DNA from: CAZNLH01 sp964573995
Lineage (GTDB): Bacteria > Gemmatimonadota > CAZMKB01 > CAZNLH01
Assembly: GCA_964573995.1 (NCBI GenBank)
Contig: CAZNLH010000014.1
Coordinates: 1-64,000 of the forward strand
DNA: 64,000 bases
Reading direction: 5' to 3'
The position numbers and the translations under genes were made by a program. Of the stretch, positions 62,016 to 64,000 are shown piece after piece; position 1 is the first letter of the stretch, and each line of letters starts with the position of its first letter. Under the pieces are notes generated by a model. The model was given only the letters and a program-made list of their open reading frames with translations, made no database searches and was not told the DNA's origin.

Positions 62016-63804
62016 ATGAAATCTATGAGGCAGGCTACCCTCGAGACCCTTGGCCTGGGCAACGCCCTGGAGATATTCCGGCGCGGTGAGCCGCCCGTGG
62101 GCAGGGATGAACTGGTCGACAAGGTCTTCGGCCCACGTGGCGAGCGCGGTTGCCTCGTCATATCGGGAGGAAATGGTATCGTCGGTTCCGGCAAGGCGAT
62201 GCAGTTTTGTTCGAGGCTGCTCCCCTACGACGTCCCGATCGTGACGCTCGACCTGCCGGACGCACCCGACGGCATCGGCAGGCAATATCCCGGCCTCAAG
62301 AGGTCATTCGGACAGAAACGCGCCGGAGAGGTCATGGCCAACATCGTCAGGTTCAACTACGACGGATCGTCGCTGCCGGCGGGCATGGAACGGTACAGGC
62401 CGCGTTTCCTCCTCGAGGCGATCCCCGAAATACTGGACCTCAAGCGTTCGCACTACGATCTCGTCAGGGCCGCCTACCCCGGGATAGAGATCCGCTCGGT
62501 CACATCCGGTTTCCCGAGCAGCGAACTCGGGGTCGGCATACTACACCCCTCATATCCCCACGAAATCAACAAGGTCTGGGAGTCCATCGAGGAGCGCCCC
62601 TCCGAGATCACTCATCTCCTCTGGGCCCTCGGCCTCGTGCCGATCCCCGTGGGAGACTACTGGTCCTTCATACTGGACGTACTGTTCTGTGGGACCACCC
62701 AGGCCGCGGTACGCTACCACCGTGCCACCAACATGCCATTCTGGAAGGTGGACAAGTACGTGCGAAGGCTCCTCGGGCCCAATCCTCTCAGGGCACACGA
62801 CGCCATAGGCCCGGGCGCAAGTTTCCTGACCTGGTCGTGCCTGCACCACCTGGCCGAGAAGTATGGGGATGTCTTCAGGCCCTCCCCCGAACTGGTCCGC
62901 CGCAAGGAGAGCGGCGAGAGTTGGTATCCGAGCGTCAGACCCTCGGTGGACTGGGAGATGCGCGACGAGGAGGAATTCCGGAGTTGGATCCTCGGGCCGC
63001 TATTCCAGATGACGAGCCTCCTTATACACGAGAAGAGGGCCCATCTCTCCCATATCAATACCATCGGCGAGATTTGCGCGCAGTTCACCAGGGGCATACT
63101 CGCAGTAATCAGGGATCAAGGGCCGGACAACACGATCCGCCGGGTAGAGGCGTACCACAGGCTACATCCCGAGGCCGCCGGCGAGTGCTGGTTCCCGGAC
63201 TCCTTCTCGGCGATAGAAACGCCCGAATGGCGGCAACTCTACGTAAACGCGGAGCACGACGGCAACGTGGGCGTTATAACGATCGGCCGCGAGTCGCTCA
63301 ACCGTGACGTGGTAGAGGAACTCGGACGCGCCGTCGACTGGCTGAAGGCCGAGGGGATAGAACGCGTCATTGTCACCGGAGACTTCCACCTCTCGACCCA
63401 ACTGGTGGGGGCCGATACCACCGAGTTCTTCCCCGCCCTCGAAAAGGAGGAGGAGGGCCTGGGGGTATCGAGGACCTGGTCCGAGGCGGCCAGGCGGCTG
63501 AACAACGAATTCCGGGTCTCAGTGGGCTTCATAAACGGAAAACGCTGCCTTGGAGGGATGCTCGAACTCCTGATGCATTGCCACTACCTTGTCTCGATTG
63601 ACTCGGCACAGGTCGGCATGCCTGAGGTCACGCTCCCCGTGGTTCCGGGCATGGAGGGCTGCCACTGGCCATTCCGCAAGGCCAGCCCAACGTTCCATCC
63701 GAACCTTCTAGAACTCCTCTTGACAGGACGACTTATACCGGCAGGGGAAACGGTAGGGTGGCTGGTCGATTCCGTAGGACCGATGGAAGACGCCTTGAAA
63801 ACGG
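62016..63804 (+). CDS. 3-hydroxyacyl-CoA dehydrogenase/enoyl-CoA hydratase fusion, 3' end lost in gap
   Basis: About 596 residues before the gap. N-terminal diverged 3-hydroxyacyl-CoA dehydrogenase domain with a dinucleotide-binding GGNGIVGSGKA and an ILHPSYPHEINKVWE active-site-like segment; the C-terminal crotonase domain (about 405 on) has ADTTEFF, GKRCLGGMLELLMHC (first catalytic Glu) and MPEVTLPVVPGMEG (second Glu). The order dehydrogenase then hydratase is the reverse of FadB/FadJ and like the fused enzymes of some archaea. Both steps follow each other in beta-oxidation, and the thiolase is next door. Confidence 0.85.
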
Positions 63805-63904
63805 NNNNNNNNNNNNNNNNNNNNNNNNNNNNNNNNNNNNNNNNNNNNNNNNNNNNNNNNNNNNNNNNNNNNNNNNNNNNNNNNNNNNNNNNNNNNNNNN
63901 NNNN
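63805..63904. other. scaffold gap of 100 N
   Basis: Placeholder gap. Unlike the gap at 22318, no flanking duplication is visible, and the sequences on the two sides encode unrelated proteins on opposite strands. Confidence 0.95.
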
Positions 63905-64000
63905 GGATCGCTGAAAAGCGTGTTGTCCGCGAGGGAACGAATAAATCGTTCCAGGTCCCGCGTGCTGCTAACCAACCCCCCTCCACCCCAATCGGCGCTG
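63905..64000 (-). CDS. fragment of a beta-lactamase-family serine hydrolase (PF00144-like)
   Basis: The whole 96-base tail is open on the minus strand and encodes GGGGLVSSTRDLERFIRSL plus flanks. The GGxGLVSSTRDLxRF pattern is characteristic of the C-terminal part of the class C beta-lactamase/esterase family. Both ends are missing. Confidence 0.6.

Overview
The window (64 kb, two 100-base runs of N, so an assembled scaffold) looks like a Gram-negative, probably anaerobic bacterium of the FCB superphylum (Fibrobacterota-Chlorobiota-Bacteroidota and allied candidate phyla). The evidence is two secreted proteins (12049-13983, 54010-55926) ending in the type IX secretion-like sorting domain with the NFPNPFNPSTTI/NYPNPFNPSTTI signature, an MltD-type lipoprotein, an ADP-heptose-type GT9 transferase, and many oxygen-sensitive radical-SAM and activase proteins. 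I cannot name the phylum. Promoters with canonical sigma-70 hexamers (TTGACA, 16-18 bp, TATAAT-like) recur across the window. I saw no tRNA, rRNA or CRISPR array.

Layout. 0-2 kb: secreted subtilisin-like protease. 2.2-11.4 kb: a minus-strand block with a GAF-GAF sigma-54 activator, then a tetraether-synthase-like radical SAM enzyme, a HEAT-repeat protein and a two-part BadF/HgdC-type ATPase; a candidate -24/-12 promoter lies between activator and operon. 12-15.2 kb: a sorted secreted protein, and a membrane protein plus winged-helix regulator behind a promoter overlapped by a perfect palindrome. 15.2-20.7 kb: TusA plus PP-loop thiolation pair, MltD, thiD and lipA (convergent, overlapping by 28 bp). 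20.9-43 kb: a large surface-glycan or lipid-modification locus with two methyltransferases, four radical SAM proteins, GT2/GT39/GT-C glycosyltransferases, an FAD oxidoreductase, three membrane-anchored sulfatase-like proteins that all carry Thr instead of the formylglycine Cys/Ser, and an SGNH hydrolase. 43-51 kb: a secreted PHP metallohydrolase, then a tight five-gene catabolic operon (LarA-like isomerase, class V aminotransferase, FGGY kinase, Zn dehydrogenase, class II aldolase) with palindromic operators at its promoter. 51-56 kb: CvpA, a PL11-like rhamnogalacturonan lyase, and an exported octaheme cytochrome. 56-60.5 kb: GT9, a circularly permuted cofactor-independent phosphoglycerate mutase, flavin reductase, AhpD-like protein and isochorismatase. 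60.7-63.8 kb: thiolase and a dehydrogenase/hydratase fusion cut by a gap. The last 96 bases hold a fragment of a serine hydrolase on the other strand.

Strongest observations: (1) the phosphoglycerate mutase at 57215-58816 has the two halves of the family in swapped order, joined in one frame; (2) the LarA-kinase-dehydrogenase-aldolase-aminotransferase operon suggests an undescribed sugar-acid pathway; (3) the sigma-54-linked operon couples a Tes-like radical SAM enzyme to an archerase-type activase; (4) the gap at 22318-22417 is an assembly artefact flanked by an exact 55-bp duplication, and collapsing it restores one intact radical SAM gene.
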